A program made the position numbers and the translations under genes. Of a DNA stretch of 64,000 nt, positions 1 through 7,797 are shown piece after piece (positions within the stretch are counted from its first letter, which is position 1; the number at the start of each line of letters is the position of its first letter). Origin of the DNA: Nitratireductor indicus C115 (GTDB taxonomy: Bacteria > Pseudomonadota > Alphaproteobacteria > Rhizobiales > Rhizobiaceae); assembly GCF_000300515.1 (NCBI RefSeq), contig NZ_AMSI01000001.1:372001-436000 (forward strand), written 5' to 3'. Below the pieces are notes generated by a model. That model did not search any database. It was not told the origin of the DNA and saw only the letters and a list, made by a program, of their open reading frames with translations.

Positions 1-2172
1 GAAGGTCTCGCCCTTCTCCGCCATGTCGTGAAGAAGCGCCGGCGCCTTGAACTGCTTGCCGTATTTCTTCTGCAACTGCTTCGTCATGGCGAGGAACTCC
101 TTCACGCCCATCCCGTCGATATAGGACAAGGCGCCGCCCGTATAAGGGGCGAACCCGAAGGCAAGGATGGAACCCACATCCGCTTCGCGCGGGTCCGTCA
201 CGATGCCTTCCTCCATCACGCGGGCAGCCTCGAGTGCGATGGTGGCGAGCAGGCGCTGCTTGAGCTCCTCCACATCCACCTTCTCGGGCTTCTTCTGAGG
301 ATAGAGATCCTTCAGCCCGGCCCAGAGATGCTTCTTGGCGGGTCTTTCCGGATAGTCGTAAAACCCCTTGCCGTTCTTGCGGCCGAGCCGTCCGTATTTG
401 TCGACCAGCGTGTCGATCAGCTCCATGTGGCGTGGATCGACGGCCTTCGGGCCGAGATCTCGGATCGTCTGCTTCATGATCTTCTGGGCAAGGTCCACCG
501 CCGTCTCGTCGGTCAGGGCGAGGGGCCCGACCGGCATGCCGGCCATCTTGGCAGCGTTCTCGATCATTGGAGCGGGCACGCCCTCGATCACCATGGAGAA
601 GGCTTCCTGCATGTAGCGAAGCACGCAGCGATTGACGTAGAAACCGCGCGTGTCGTTGACCACGATGGGGGTCTTCTTGATGGCGCGGACATAGTCCATC
701 GCCGTCGCGAGCGCCTTGTCCTCGGTTTTCTTGCCGAGAATGATCTCCACCAGCATCATCTTGTCGACCGGCGAGAAGAAGTGAATGCCGATGAAATTCT
801 TCGGTCGCTTCGAATTACGGGCAAGGCTCGTGATCGGAATGGTCGAGGTGTTGGAGGCGAAAGTGGCGGAAGGTTTCAGAACGGCTTCGGCCTTCTCCGT
901 CACGCCTTTCTTGACTTCCGAATCCTCGAACACCGCCTCGATCACCAGTTCGCAACCATCGAGCGCGGCATAGTCGTCAGAAGGCGTGATGAGCGAAAGG
1001 AGCTTTTCCTTGTCCTCGGGCGTCGCACGGCCTTTCTTGATCAGCCCATCCATCAGCGAGGCGGAATGGGCCTTGCCCTTCTCGGCGGCGGGAACATCGC
1101 GGTCGACCAGCACCACGGGGATGCCGGCTTTCGCCGTCACAAAGGCAATGCCCGCGCCCATGAAGCCGGCACCGAGAACGCCGATCTTCTTGAACTTCCG
1201 CATGGGCACGTCCTGCGGTCGCCGGGCACCCTTGTTGAGCTCCTGAAGCGAGATGAACAGCGACCGGATCATCATCTTGGCTTCGGTCGTCTGCATGATC
1301 TCGGTGAAATAGCGCTGTTCGATGGTCAGCGCCGTCTCGAAGGGCACCAGCAGCCCTTCATAGACGCATTTCAGGATCGCGGTCGCAGCCGGATAGTTGC
1401 CATAGGTCTCGCGACGCAGAATGGCGATGGCCGGCGGCCAGAGGTTTGCACCAGCAGCCGAATAGACAGGCCCGCCCGGCAGCTTGAAACCCTTCTCGTC
1501 CCAAGGCTGAACGGGCTTCAGCCCGTCGAGGATCATCTTCTTCGCCGCCTCCACCAGCTTTTTGGGCGGAACGACCTGATGCACGAGGCCCATGGCCTTC
1601 GCCTTCTGCGGCGAAAGGGTCTGGCCCGTGGTCAGCATCTGCAGGGCTTCCTGCGTGTTGGCCAGGCGCGGAACGCGCTGGGTCCCGCCCGCGCCGGGGA
1701 AAATGCCCACCTTCACTTCCGGCAAGGCCATCTTCACTGCCGGGCTGTCGGCCACTACGCGGCCGTGGCAGGCGAGCGAAAGCTCGAAGGCGCCGCCCAT
1801 GCAGGTGCCGTTGATTGCCGAAACCCAGGGCTTGCCGCAGGTCTCCAGCTTGCGCCACAGCCAGCCCATGCGACCGGCATTGTCGAACAGCAGCTTGATG
1901 GCCTTCTTGCGGTCCTTGTTCTTCTCCTTCTCGAAAAGGCCGAGCATCTTCTGCAGCATGCCGAGATCGGCGCCGCCGGAGAAGGTTTCCTTGCCGGAGG
2001 TGAAGACTGCGCCCTTGATGGCTTCGGTTGTTGCCACATGGTCAATAATGGCTTCCAGCTCGTTCATCACCTCTTCGGTGAAGACGTTCATGGAGCGGTC
2101 GGGCATGTCCCATGTCACGAGCGCGATGCCATCCTTGTCCGCATCGACAGTGAAGTTCTTGTAGTCGGTCAT
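1..2172 (-). CDS. fadJ: 3-hydroxyacyl-CoA dehydrogenase / enoyl-CoA hydratase (FadJ/FadB-type), 3' end outside the window
   Basis: Multifunctional beta-oxidation enzyme that hydrates trans-2-enoyl-CoA and then oxidises L-3-hydroxyacyl-CoA with NAD. The visible 724 codons start at an ATG (MTDYKNFTVD) and are almost the whole of a family protein of about 735 residues. The N-terminal crotonase domain has the oxyanion-hole stretch GGADLG and two candidate catalytic glutamates, in GGAFELS (about residue 124) and LPEVKVGIFPGAGG (about 149). A Rossmann motif GVLGAGFMGAG lies at about 328, the HFFSPV motif of 3-hydroxyacyl-CoA dehydrogenases at about 462, and the C-terminal dimerisation domain follows. 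It is the last visible gene of a leftward run behind thiolase (84-nt gap), so the pair probably forms the trifunctional complex. I did not separate FadJ from FadB; the single-gene order with two acyl-CoA dehydrogenases suggests FadJ-like naming. Most of the opposite strand is also open, which is a shadow of codon bias. Confidence 0.93.
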   Translation of the reverse strand, partial: MTDYKNFTVDADKDGIALVTWDMPDRSMNVFTEEVMNELEAIIDHVATTEAIKGAVFTSGKETFSGGADLGMLQKMLGLFEKEKNKDRKKAIKLLFDNAGRMGWLWRKLETCGKPWVSAINGTCMGGAFELSLACHGRVVADSPAVKMALPEVKVGIFPGAGGTQRVPRLANTQEALQMLTTGQTLSPQKAKAMGLVHQVVPPKKLVEAAKKMILDGLKPVQPWDEKGFKLPGGPVYSAAGANLWPPAIAILRRETYGNYPAATAILKCVYEGLLVPFETALTIEQRYFTEIMQTTEAKMMIRSLFISLQELNKGARRPQDVPMRKFKKIGVLGAGFMGAGIAFVTAKAGIPVVLVDRDVPAAEKGKAHSASLMDGLIKKGRATPEDKEKLLSLITPSDDYAALDGCELVIEAVFEDSEVKKGVTEKAEAVLKPSATFASNTSTIPITSLARNSKRPKNFIGIHFFSPVDKMMLVEIILGKKTEDKALATAMDYVRAIKKTPIVVNDTRGFYVNRCVLRYMQEAFSMVIEGVPAPMIENAAKMAGMPVGPLALTDETAVDLAQKIMKQTIRDLGPKAVDPRHMELIDTLVDKYGRLGRKNGKGFYDYPERPAKKHLWAGLKDLYPQKKPEKVDVEELKQRLLATIALEAARVMEEGIVTDPREADVGSILAFGFAPYTGGALSYIDGMGVKEFLAMTKQLQKKYGKQFKAPALLHDMAEKGETF

Positions 2173-2256
2173 TGGAGGGTATCTCCCTGAAAAAATCCGT
2201 TCGCGCGGTTCTGGCCGTTTCCATCGTCTCCCCGCTGCCGGGGAGGCGGAAAGGCG

Positions 2257-3465
2257 CTAAACCCGTTCGATGATCGTTGCCGTGCCCATGCCTGCGCCGA
2301 TGCACAGCGTCACGAGCGCGGTGTTGAGATCACGTCGCTCCAACTCATCGAGCACTGTACCGAAGATCATGGCGCCGGTGGCGCCAAGCGGATGACCCAT
2401 GGCAATGGCGCCGCCATTCACGTTGATCTTGTTCGGGTCGATTTCGAAGGCCTGCATGTAGCGCAGCACGACGGAGGCAAAGGCTTCATTCAACTCGAAC
2501 AGATCGATGTCCGAAAGCTTCATCTTGGCCTTCTTCAGAAGCTTTTCCGTCACGTCCACCGGGCCGGTCAGCATGATGGCCGGCTCCGAACCGATATTGG
2601 TGAAGGAATGGATGCGCGCACGCGGCTTCAGGTCCATCGCCTTGCCGGCCTTGCGCGATCCCAGGAGGACGGCGGCCGCGCCATCGACGATACCGGATGA
2701 ATTGCCGGCATGATGCACGTGGTTGATGCCCTCGATCTCGGGATAGCGCTGCACCGCGACCGCATCGAAACCGCCCATCTCGCCCGGCATCACGAATGAA
2801 GGGTTGAGGGCGGCCAGCGACTGCATGTCGGTGCCGGGACGCATATGCTCGTCATGGTCGAGGATGGTCAGGCCGTTCTGATCCTCGACGGGGATGACGG
2901 AGTTCTTGAAATAGCCTTTGTCCCAGGCGTGTTTGGCGCGCTTCTGGCTCTCCACCGCATAGGCGTCCACATCGTCGCGCGAAAAGCCGTATTTCGTCGC
3001 GATCAGGTCGGCGGACACACCTTGCGGCATGAAATAGCCGGGCAGGCCCACGGATGGGTCCATGAACCAGGCACCGCCCGACATACCCATGCCAACGCGG
3101 GACATGGATTCCACCCCGCCCGCGATCACGATCTCGTCCGAGCCGCCGGCGATCTTGGCCGCGCCAAGATTGATGGCGTCGAGGCCCGACGCGCAGAAGC
3201 GCGAAATCTGTATGCCGGGGGCCTGATCCTCGTAGCGTGCTTCGAAGGCAGCGGACCGGGGGATCACCGAACCAGCCTCGCCGACCGGGTCCACACAGCC
3301 GAAGATGATGTCATCGACCTTTGCGGTGTCGAGCCCGTTGCGGTCGCGAACCGCCTCGAGCACCTTGGCACCGAGGCGCACGGCCGGTACCTCGTGCAGC
3401 GCGCCGTCCTTCTTGCCGCGTCCGCGCGGTGTGCGAACAGCGTCATAAACATAAGCGTCAGCCAT
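2257..3465 (-). CDS. fadA: acetyl-CoA C-acyltransferase (thiolase)
   Basis: Thiolase of 402 residues that cleaves 3-ketoacyl-CoA to acetyl-CoA and a shortened acyl-CoA. The start chosen is the ATG opening [15 protein letters not shown], preceded by AAGGAG; the frame stays open further upstream but that part has no family resemblance. The nucleophilic cysteine is in [12 protein letters not shown] (about residue 88). The catalytic histidine is in [15 protein letters not shown] (about 355), and the second cysteine is in CIGAGMGTA (about 388), so all three catalytic positions are present. It lies between acyl-CoA dehydrogenase and fadJ in the same direction, giving the dehydrogenation, hydration/oxidation and thiolysis steps in one transcription unit. 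Whether the natural substrate is fatty acyl-CoA or a branched or aromatic intermediate cannot be read from the sequence. Confidence 0.95.
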   Translation of the reverse strand: MADAYVYDAVRTPRGRGKKDGALHEVPAVRLGAKVLEAVRDRNGLDTAKVDDIIFGCVDPVGEAGSVIPRSAAFEARYEDQAPGIQISRFCASGLDAINLGAAKIAGGSDEIVIAGGVESMSRVGMGMSGGAWFMDPSVGLPGYFMPQGVSADLIATKYGFSRDDVDAYAVESQKRAKHAWDKGYFKNSVIPVEDQNGLTILDHDEHMRPGTDMQSLAALNPSFVMPGEMGGFDAVAVQRYPEIEGINHVHHAGNSSGIVDGAAAVLLGSRKAGKAMDLKPRARIHSFTNIGSEPAIMLTGPVDVTEKLLKKAKMKLSDIDLFELNEAFASVVLRYMQAFEIDPNKINVNGGAIAMGHPLGATGAMIFGTVLDELERRDLNTALVTLCIGAGMGTATIIERV

Positions 3466-3578
3466 TTCGATCTCCTTGCCTTGCGGGCTTTTGGCCCGGC
3501 CTTGTCGCAATTTCGGTTGCCGTTGCGTCCTCCTGATTGCCGGGGCAGGGGAGGTGCGCGGACGGTCTGTCTCCGTTC

Positions 3579-4748
3579 TCAAAGTCCTCTGGCGATCACC
3601 AATTTCATGATCTCGTTGGTGCCGCCGTAAATGCGCTGCACGCGCGCGTCGCGATACATGCGCGCGATGGGATACTCGTTCATGTAGCCATAGCCGCCAT
3701 GAAGCTGGAGGCATTCGTCGACGACCTTGCATTGCAGGTCGGTCATCCAGTACTTGGCCATCGAGGCCGTGGCCGTATCGAGCCCGCCCGTGATGTGGCG
3801 CGAGACGCAATCATTATAGAAGACGCGGCCGATAGTGGCTTCGGTCTTAAGCTCCGCGAGCTTGAACTGCGTGTTCTGGAAGTCGATCACCTTCGCGCCG
3901 AAAGCCTTGCGCTCCTTCACGTAGTCGATGGTGACGGCAAGCGCGCGCTCGATCATTGCGATGGCCTGGCCGGCAATCAGCAGTCGTTCCTGCGGAAGCT
4001 GTTGCATGAGCTGGGCGAAGCCCTGGCCCTCATCCTCGCCGAGAAGGTTCGCCGTCGGCACCATCAGGTCGTTGAAGAAGAGTTCGGACGTGTCGTTCGA
4101 CTTGAGGCCGATCTTGTCGAGATTGCGTCCGCGTTCGAAGCCGTCCGCCCCATCGGTTTCGACGACGAGCAGCGAGGTGCCCTTGGCGCCTTTTTCCGGG
4201 TCGGTCTTCGCCACCACGATGATGAGATTGGCGAGTTGGCCATTGGTGATGAAGGTTTTCGAGCCGTTCAGCCGATACTGGTTGCCGGCCTTTTCCGCGC
4301 GGGTCTTCACCCCTTGCAGGTCAGAGCCGGCGCCAGGCTCCGTCATGGCAATGGCGCCGATCAGCTCGCCGCTGGCGAGTTTCGGCAACCAGCGCTTCTT
4401 CTGCTCGTCGGTCCCGTAATGAAGGATGTAGGGCGCGACGATGGCGTTGTGAAGCGCGATGCCGAAACCGTCCACCCCCACATGGCTGACCGCTTCCAGA
4501 ATGGCGCTTTCATGGGCGAACGTGCCCCCTGCGCCGCCATACTCTTCCGGCATGGATGCGCATAGAAGGCCGGCTGCCCCGGCCTTCTCCCAGCTTTCCC
4601 GGTCGAACATCTCCGCTTTCTCGAAGCGCTCGTAATGCGGAACGATCTCCTCGCTCAGAAAGCGGTTTGCCATGTCATAGAGCATGGCGACATCGTCCGC
4701 CGCCCAGGCGGGTTGCGGAAGGCCGAGTATGGATTGCGGGTCTGCCAC
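3579..4748 (-). CDS. acyl-CoA dehydrogenase (short/medium family)
   Basis: FAD-dependent acyl-CoA dehydrogenase of 389 residues, the usual family length. The first codon is GTG (MADPQSILGL), with GGAGACG a few bases upstream. Family signatures are visible: AMTEPGAGSD (about residue 135), FITNG, and the C-terminal RDARVQRIYGGTNEIMK. The position that holds the catalytic glutamate in medium-chain enzymes is glycine here (IYGGTNE). A glutamate is instead present in PQERLLIAG near residue 250, the arrangement known from isovaleryl-CoA and long-chain acyl-CoA dehydrogenases. This suggests branched-chain or long-chain acyl-CoA as substrate, and is inference from motif placement. It follows the larger dehydrogenase by 68 nt in the same direction and is followed by thiolase, consistent with one operon. 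Confidence 0.93.
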   Translation of the reverse strand: MADPQSILGLPQPAWAADDVAMLYDMANRFLSEEIVPHYERFEKAEMFDRESWEKAGAAGLLCASMPEEYGGAGGTFAHESAILEAVSHVGVDGFGIALHNAIVAPYILHYGTDEQKKRWLPKLASGELIGAIAMTEPGAGSDLQGVKTRAEKAGNQYRLNGSKTFITNGQLANLIIVVAKTDPEKGAKGTSLLVVETDGADGFERGRNLDKIGLKSNDTSELFFNDLMVPTANLLGEDEGQGFAQLMQQLPQERLLIAGQAIAMIERALAVTIDYVKERKAFGAKVIDFQNTQFKLAELKTEATIGRVFYNDCVSRHITGGLDTATASMAKYWMTDLQCKVVDECLQLHGGYGYMNEYPIARMYRDARVQRIYGGTNEIMKLVIARGL

Positions 4749-4816
4749 CTTACGTCTCCTCGCCGGCAGTCGGGATCAGATTTGTTCAAGCTAGAACAAG
4801 CCTGTTCCCATGCCAA

Positions 4817-6613
4817 TCAAAACGCGTCCTCGGGCATGGCCATCATGGTGTCGGAGCCGGAGGAAATGCGCGCGAGATGCGCCGCGGTTTCCGGCATGAC
4901 CCGTTCCATGAAATAGCGCCCGGTCATGATCTTCGCCTCCAGGAAGGCCTTGTCGGCATCGCCGCCTTCAGCCAGCCTGTCCTGGGCGGTCTTGACCATG
5001 CGGCCCCACATCAGGCCGAGCGCCACGAGGCCCATGAGATGCATATAGTCATAGGAGGCCGCGCCTGCATTGTCCGGCTTCTGCAAGGCGTTCTGCATGA
5101 GCCAAAGCGAAGCGGCCTGCAGGTCGTTCAGCCCCTTCTTCAAAGCCTTGGTCAAGGGCGCCATGGCCTCGTCCGAGCGATGCGCCTCGCAGAACTCGCC
5201 CACTTCCTTGAAGAAGGCCTGCACCGCGCGGCCACCGTTCTGCGGCAGCTTGCGGCCCACCAGATCGAGCGCCTGAATGCCGTTCGCACCTTCATAGATC
5301 ATGGCGATGCGTGCATCGCGCACGAACTGGCTCATGCCGTGCTCCTCGACATAACCGTGCCCGCCGAAGACCTGCTGCGCCATGACGGCGTGGTCGAAGC
5401 CCTTATCGGTCAGGACACCCTTGATGACCGGCGTCATGAGGGCGAGATGGTCGGACGCTGCTTCCTTTTCCTTGGCGTCATCGGAAAGATGCGCGATATC
5501 CGACTTGAGCGCGGTCCACAGGATCAAGGCCCGACCGCCCTCGTTGAAAGCCCGGATCGTCATGAGATTGCGGCGGATGTCGGGGTGAACGATAATCGGA
5601 TCGGCTTTCTTGTCGGGCGCTTTGGGACCGCTCAGCGCGCGCCCCTGCAGGCGTTCGCGCGCATAGTCGACCGCCGCCTGATAGGCGGCCTCGCCCATGG
5701 CGTGGCCCTGCAGCCCGACGCCGAGCCGCGCCTCGTTCATCATCGTGAACATGGCTTTCAGGCCGCCATTCTCCTCGCCGAGCAGATACCCGGTCGCCTC
5801 GTCGTAATTCATGACGCAGGTGGCGTTGCCGTGAATGCCCATCTTTTCCTCGATGGCGCCGCAGGAAACAGCATTGCGCTCGCCGAGTTCGCCTTCATCA
5901 TCCACCATCACCTTGGGCACGACGAAAAGCGAAATGCCCTTCACACCGGCCGGCGCACCCTCGATGCGGGCCAGAACGAGATGGATGATGTTTTCGGAAA
6001 GATCGTGTTCGCCGGCGGAAATGAAGATCTTCTGCCCGGAAATGCGGTAGCCGCCTTTGCCATCGGGTGCGGCCTTTGTCGTCAGCAGGCCGAGGTCCGT
6101 GCCGCAATGCGGCTCGGTCAGGTTCATCGTGCCGGTCCAGGTGCCTTCCACCATTTTCGGCAGCCACTTCTTTTTCTGTTCGTCGCTGCCATGGGCGAGG
6201 ATCGCCGCAACCGCGCCTTGCGTGAGGCCGGGATACATCATCAGCGCCATATTGGCCGAAACCAGATATTCGCTGACGGCCGAATGCACCGTATAGGGAA
6301 GGCCCTGACCACCGAACTCGGCCGGTGTGGCAAGGCCGAGCCAGCCGCCTTCGCAATATTGGCGATAAGCGTCGTCGAACCCTTTGGGTGTGGTCACGCT
6401 ACCGTCGTCATTGCGCACGCACCCTTCCATGTCGCCGACGCGGTTGAGCGGCTGCATGATGTTTTCGGCAAGCTTCGCACCCTCTGCGAGAATGGCTTCC
6501 ACCACGTCGGGCGAGGCGTCGGCAAAACCCGGCAGATTGTCGTGGTTGCCATAGCCAAGCACGTCGTTGAGCACGAAAAGCGTGTCGCGCACCGGTGCAC
6601 GGTAGGTCGGCAT
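4817..6613 (-). CDS. acyl-CoA dehydrogenase, long form with extra C-terminal domain
   Basis: Acyl-CoA dehydrogenase of 598 residues, the length of the FadE5-like family that carries an added C-terminal domain. The start is the ATG of MPTYRAPVRDTLFVL, preceded by GGAGGACCCTC; an in-frame ATG 60 nt upstream has no family sequence behind it. Motifs include MNLTEPHCGTDLGL (FAD-binding region, about residue 165), a KIFIS loop, and RDARIAMIYEGANGIQALDLVGRKL (about 430), whose IYEG glutamate is the expected catalytic base. It is the first gene behind the MerR-type regulator and its terminator. A perfect inverted repeat at 6787-6818 lies about 175 nt upstream of the start and is the likely operator for this unit. 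Confidence 0.94.
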   Translation of the reverse strand: MPTYRAPVRDTLFVLNDVLGYGNHDNLPGFADASPDVVEAILAEGAKLAENIMQPLNRVGDMEGCVRNDDGSVTTPKGFDDAYRQYCEGGWLGLATPAEFGGQGLPYTVHSAVSEYLVSANMALMMYPGLTQGAVAAILAHGSDEQKKKWLPKMVEGTWTGTMNLTEPHCGTDLGLLTTKAAPDGKGGYRISGQKIFISAGEHDLSENIIHLVLARIEGAPAGVKGISLFVVPKVMVDDEGELGERNAVSCGAIEEKMGIHGNATCVMNYDEATGYLLGEENGGLKAMFTMMNEARLGVGLQGHAMGEAAYQAAVDYARERLQGRALSGPKAPDKKADPIIVHPDIRRNLMTIRAFNEGGRALILWTALKSDIAHLSDDAKEKEAASDHLALMTPVIKGVLTDKGFDHAVMAQQVFGGHGYVEEHGMSQFVRDARIAMIYEGANGIQALDLVGRKLPQNGGRAVQAFFKEVGEFCEAHRSDEAMAPLTKALKKGLNDLQAASLWLMQNALQKPDNAGAASYDYMHLMGLVALGLMWGRMVKTAQDRLAEGGDADKAFLEAKIMTGRYFMERVMPETAAHLARISSGSDTMMAMPEDAF

Positions 6614-6786
6614 GAGGGTCCTCCAGCTCTCAACCGCGGAACACGTCGAATTCAGTCCGCGCGTCCGCATCATTCATGACTTCTGCCACATTCATGCAAC
6701 GTAGGATGAATTCATCCGACGGCAAAAGGCTCCATTAGGGGAATGCGATCCGGGCAGACCGCACGGCAGCGTCAAATAGCGCTATC

Positions 6787-6818
6787 AAATTTTGACGTGC
6801 GCGTAAACGTCAAAATTT
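6787..6818. promoter_or_regulatory. perfect 12-bp inverted repeat, probable operator of the acyl-CoA operon
   Basis: AAATTTTGACGT at 6787-6798 is repeated as its exact reverse complement at 6807-6818, with an 8-nt spacer. It lies between the end of the MerR-type gene and the start of the first acyl-CoA dehydrogenase. MerR-family regulators bind long inverted repeats with spaced arms, and LiuR-like members control acyl-CoA catabolism, so this is the natural target of the neighbouring regulator. The assignment is by position and symmetry only. Confidence 0.6.
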
Positions 6819-6835
6819 TCGCAGGCACGACAAAA

Positions 6836-6859
6836 CCCGGACCGTTAAGACGGTCCGGG
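6836..6859 (-). terminator. intrinsic terminator of the MerR-type gene
   Basis: A 10-bp perfect GC-rich stem (CCCGGACCGT / ACGGTCCGGG) with a 4-nt loop; read leftwards it is followed by TTTTG. It begins about 60 nt beyond the stop codon of the regulator gene. This separates the regulator transcript from the dehydrogenase operon, which then needs its own promoter near the inverted repeat. Confidence 0.7.
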
Positions 6860-6917
6860 GGAAGGCCGTGAGGCAAAACCGTTCTGGAAGCCTACCGCGG
6901 AAGGTTTCCGCGCCGGC

Positions 6918-7373
6918 TCAGCCGCGTGCCGGTGAGGAATTCAGCTGCGAGAGCCGGTCCGTCACGTCTGCGACGAGCTGTTTCAGGTCTGCGATGGCGT
7001 CTTCGATAGAATTCCGCTGGCGCTCCAGCCGGGCCATCTGGCGTTCCGACTTCTTCAGCACCAGGCGAAACTGCTTTTCGTTGGCTCCACGCGGGTCATG
7101 CAGATCGAGGACTTCCTTGATGTCCCTGAGCGAGAAGCCGATCCTGCGCCCAAGCAAAATCTGCTTGAGCCGCCTCTTGTCCTCGTCGGAATAGAGACGG
7201 GTGGTTCCCATGCGCTCGGGGCTGAGCAGCCCTTTGTCTTCATAGAAGCGAAGGGCACGCAGCGTAACTCCAAACTCGCGCGCCATGTCGCCGATGCGCG
7301 TGTAGTCGGAGACGACATCAGGAAAATCATTTTCCTCGGCTGCCTTTTGGGCAGCCATTGCAATGGTCATCAT
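6918..7373 (-). CDS. MerR-family transcriptional regulator
   Basis: Regulator of 151 residues. The N-terminal winged helix-turn-helix of the MerR family is clear: YTRIGDMAREFGVTLRALRFYEDKGLLSP (about residues 25-53), then TRLYSDEDKRRLKQILLGRRIGFSLRDIKEVLDL. A coiled-coil dimerisation helix (about 85-140) follows. There are no cysteines for metal sensing in the visible chain, so it is not a metal-type MerR. It resembles the group that controls acyl-CoA and branched-chain amino acid degradation (LiuR-like), which fits its position directly upstream of two acyl-CoA dehydrogenases. The start is uncertain between two adjacent ATG codons (7373 or 7370). Effector and target are inferred from context. 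Confidence 0.88.
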   Translation of the reverse strand: MMTIAMAAQKAAEENDFPDVVSDYTRIGDMAREFGVTLRALRFYEDKGLLSPERMGTTRLYSDEDKRRLKQILLGRRIGFSLRDIKEVLDLHDPRGANEKQFRLVLKKSERQMARLERQRNSIEDAIADLKQLVADVTDRLSQLNSSPARG

Positions 7374-7600
7374 GATCAGTTGTTCCGTATCGAATGGCTC
7401 ACTCCGGTATTGGCCGGAGCTGGCACCCGGTCGACCGCCGCCGGGCGCGGCAGGCCATAAGGTCGGGCTTATTCTCAAGGGCGCGCTTATGCTCTCCACA
7501 ATGCGGCATTACAAGGGCAAAATCGGTGAAAAATGCCGCTTGCGCCACTTCGACCCGCCGGTTTGGCCACCTTACGTAGCGTCCCGCACGGTATTAATCG

Positions 7601-7615
7601 TTAACCGCCTGTTTA
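7601..7615 (+). promoter_or_regulatory. possible CtrA binding site upstream of podJ
   Basis: TTAACCGCCTGTTTA matches the CtrA pattern TTAA-N7-TTAA at seven of eight fixed positions, about 185 nt before podJ. The rest of the 424-nt gap (7374-7797) holds no gene that I can support. CtrA control of polarity genes is known in alphaproteobacteria, but a single near-match is weak evidence. Confidence 0.35.
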
Positions 7616-7797
7616 CCATGATCGGTGAATTGTGATGCGGACAGCCCACCCTGTTCGTTTCGGCTTATTCGGATGGTGGCGGGGTGGCTCGTAGGTTCCA
7701 CGGTTTTGATGTGCCGCCAAGAAGCGTCCCGATCCGCATGTGCCTGCGAGGTATAGTTTAAAGGCCAACCGGAAGCGGTGAAAAGGCGGGCGTTCCG

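Noticed and set aside
28-2190. 720-codon open frame on the plus strand opposite fadJ
   Set aside because: It is an exact antisense shadow of a well-supported enzyme gene, caused by GC-rich third positions; the translation shows no family features.
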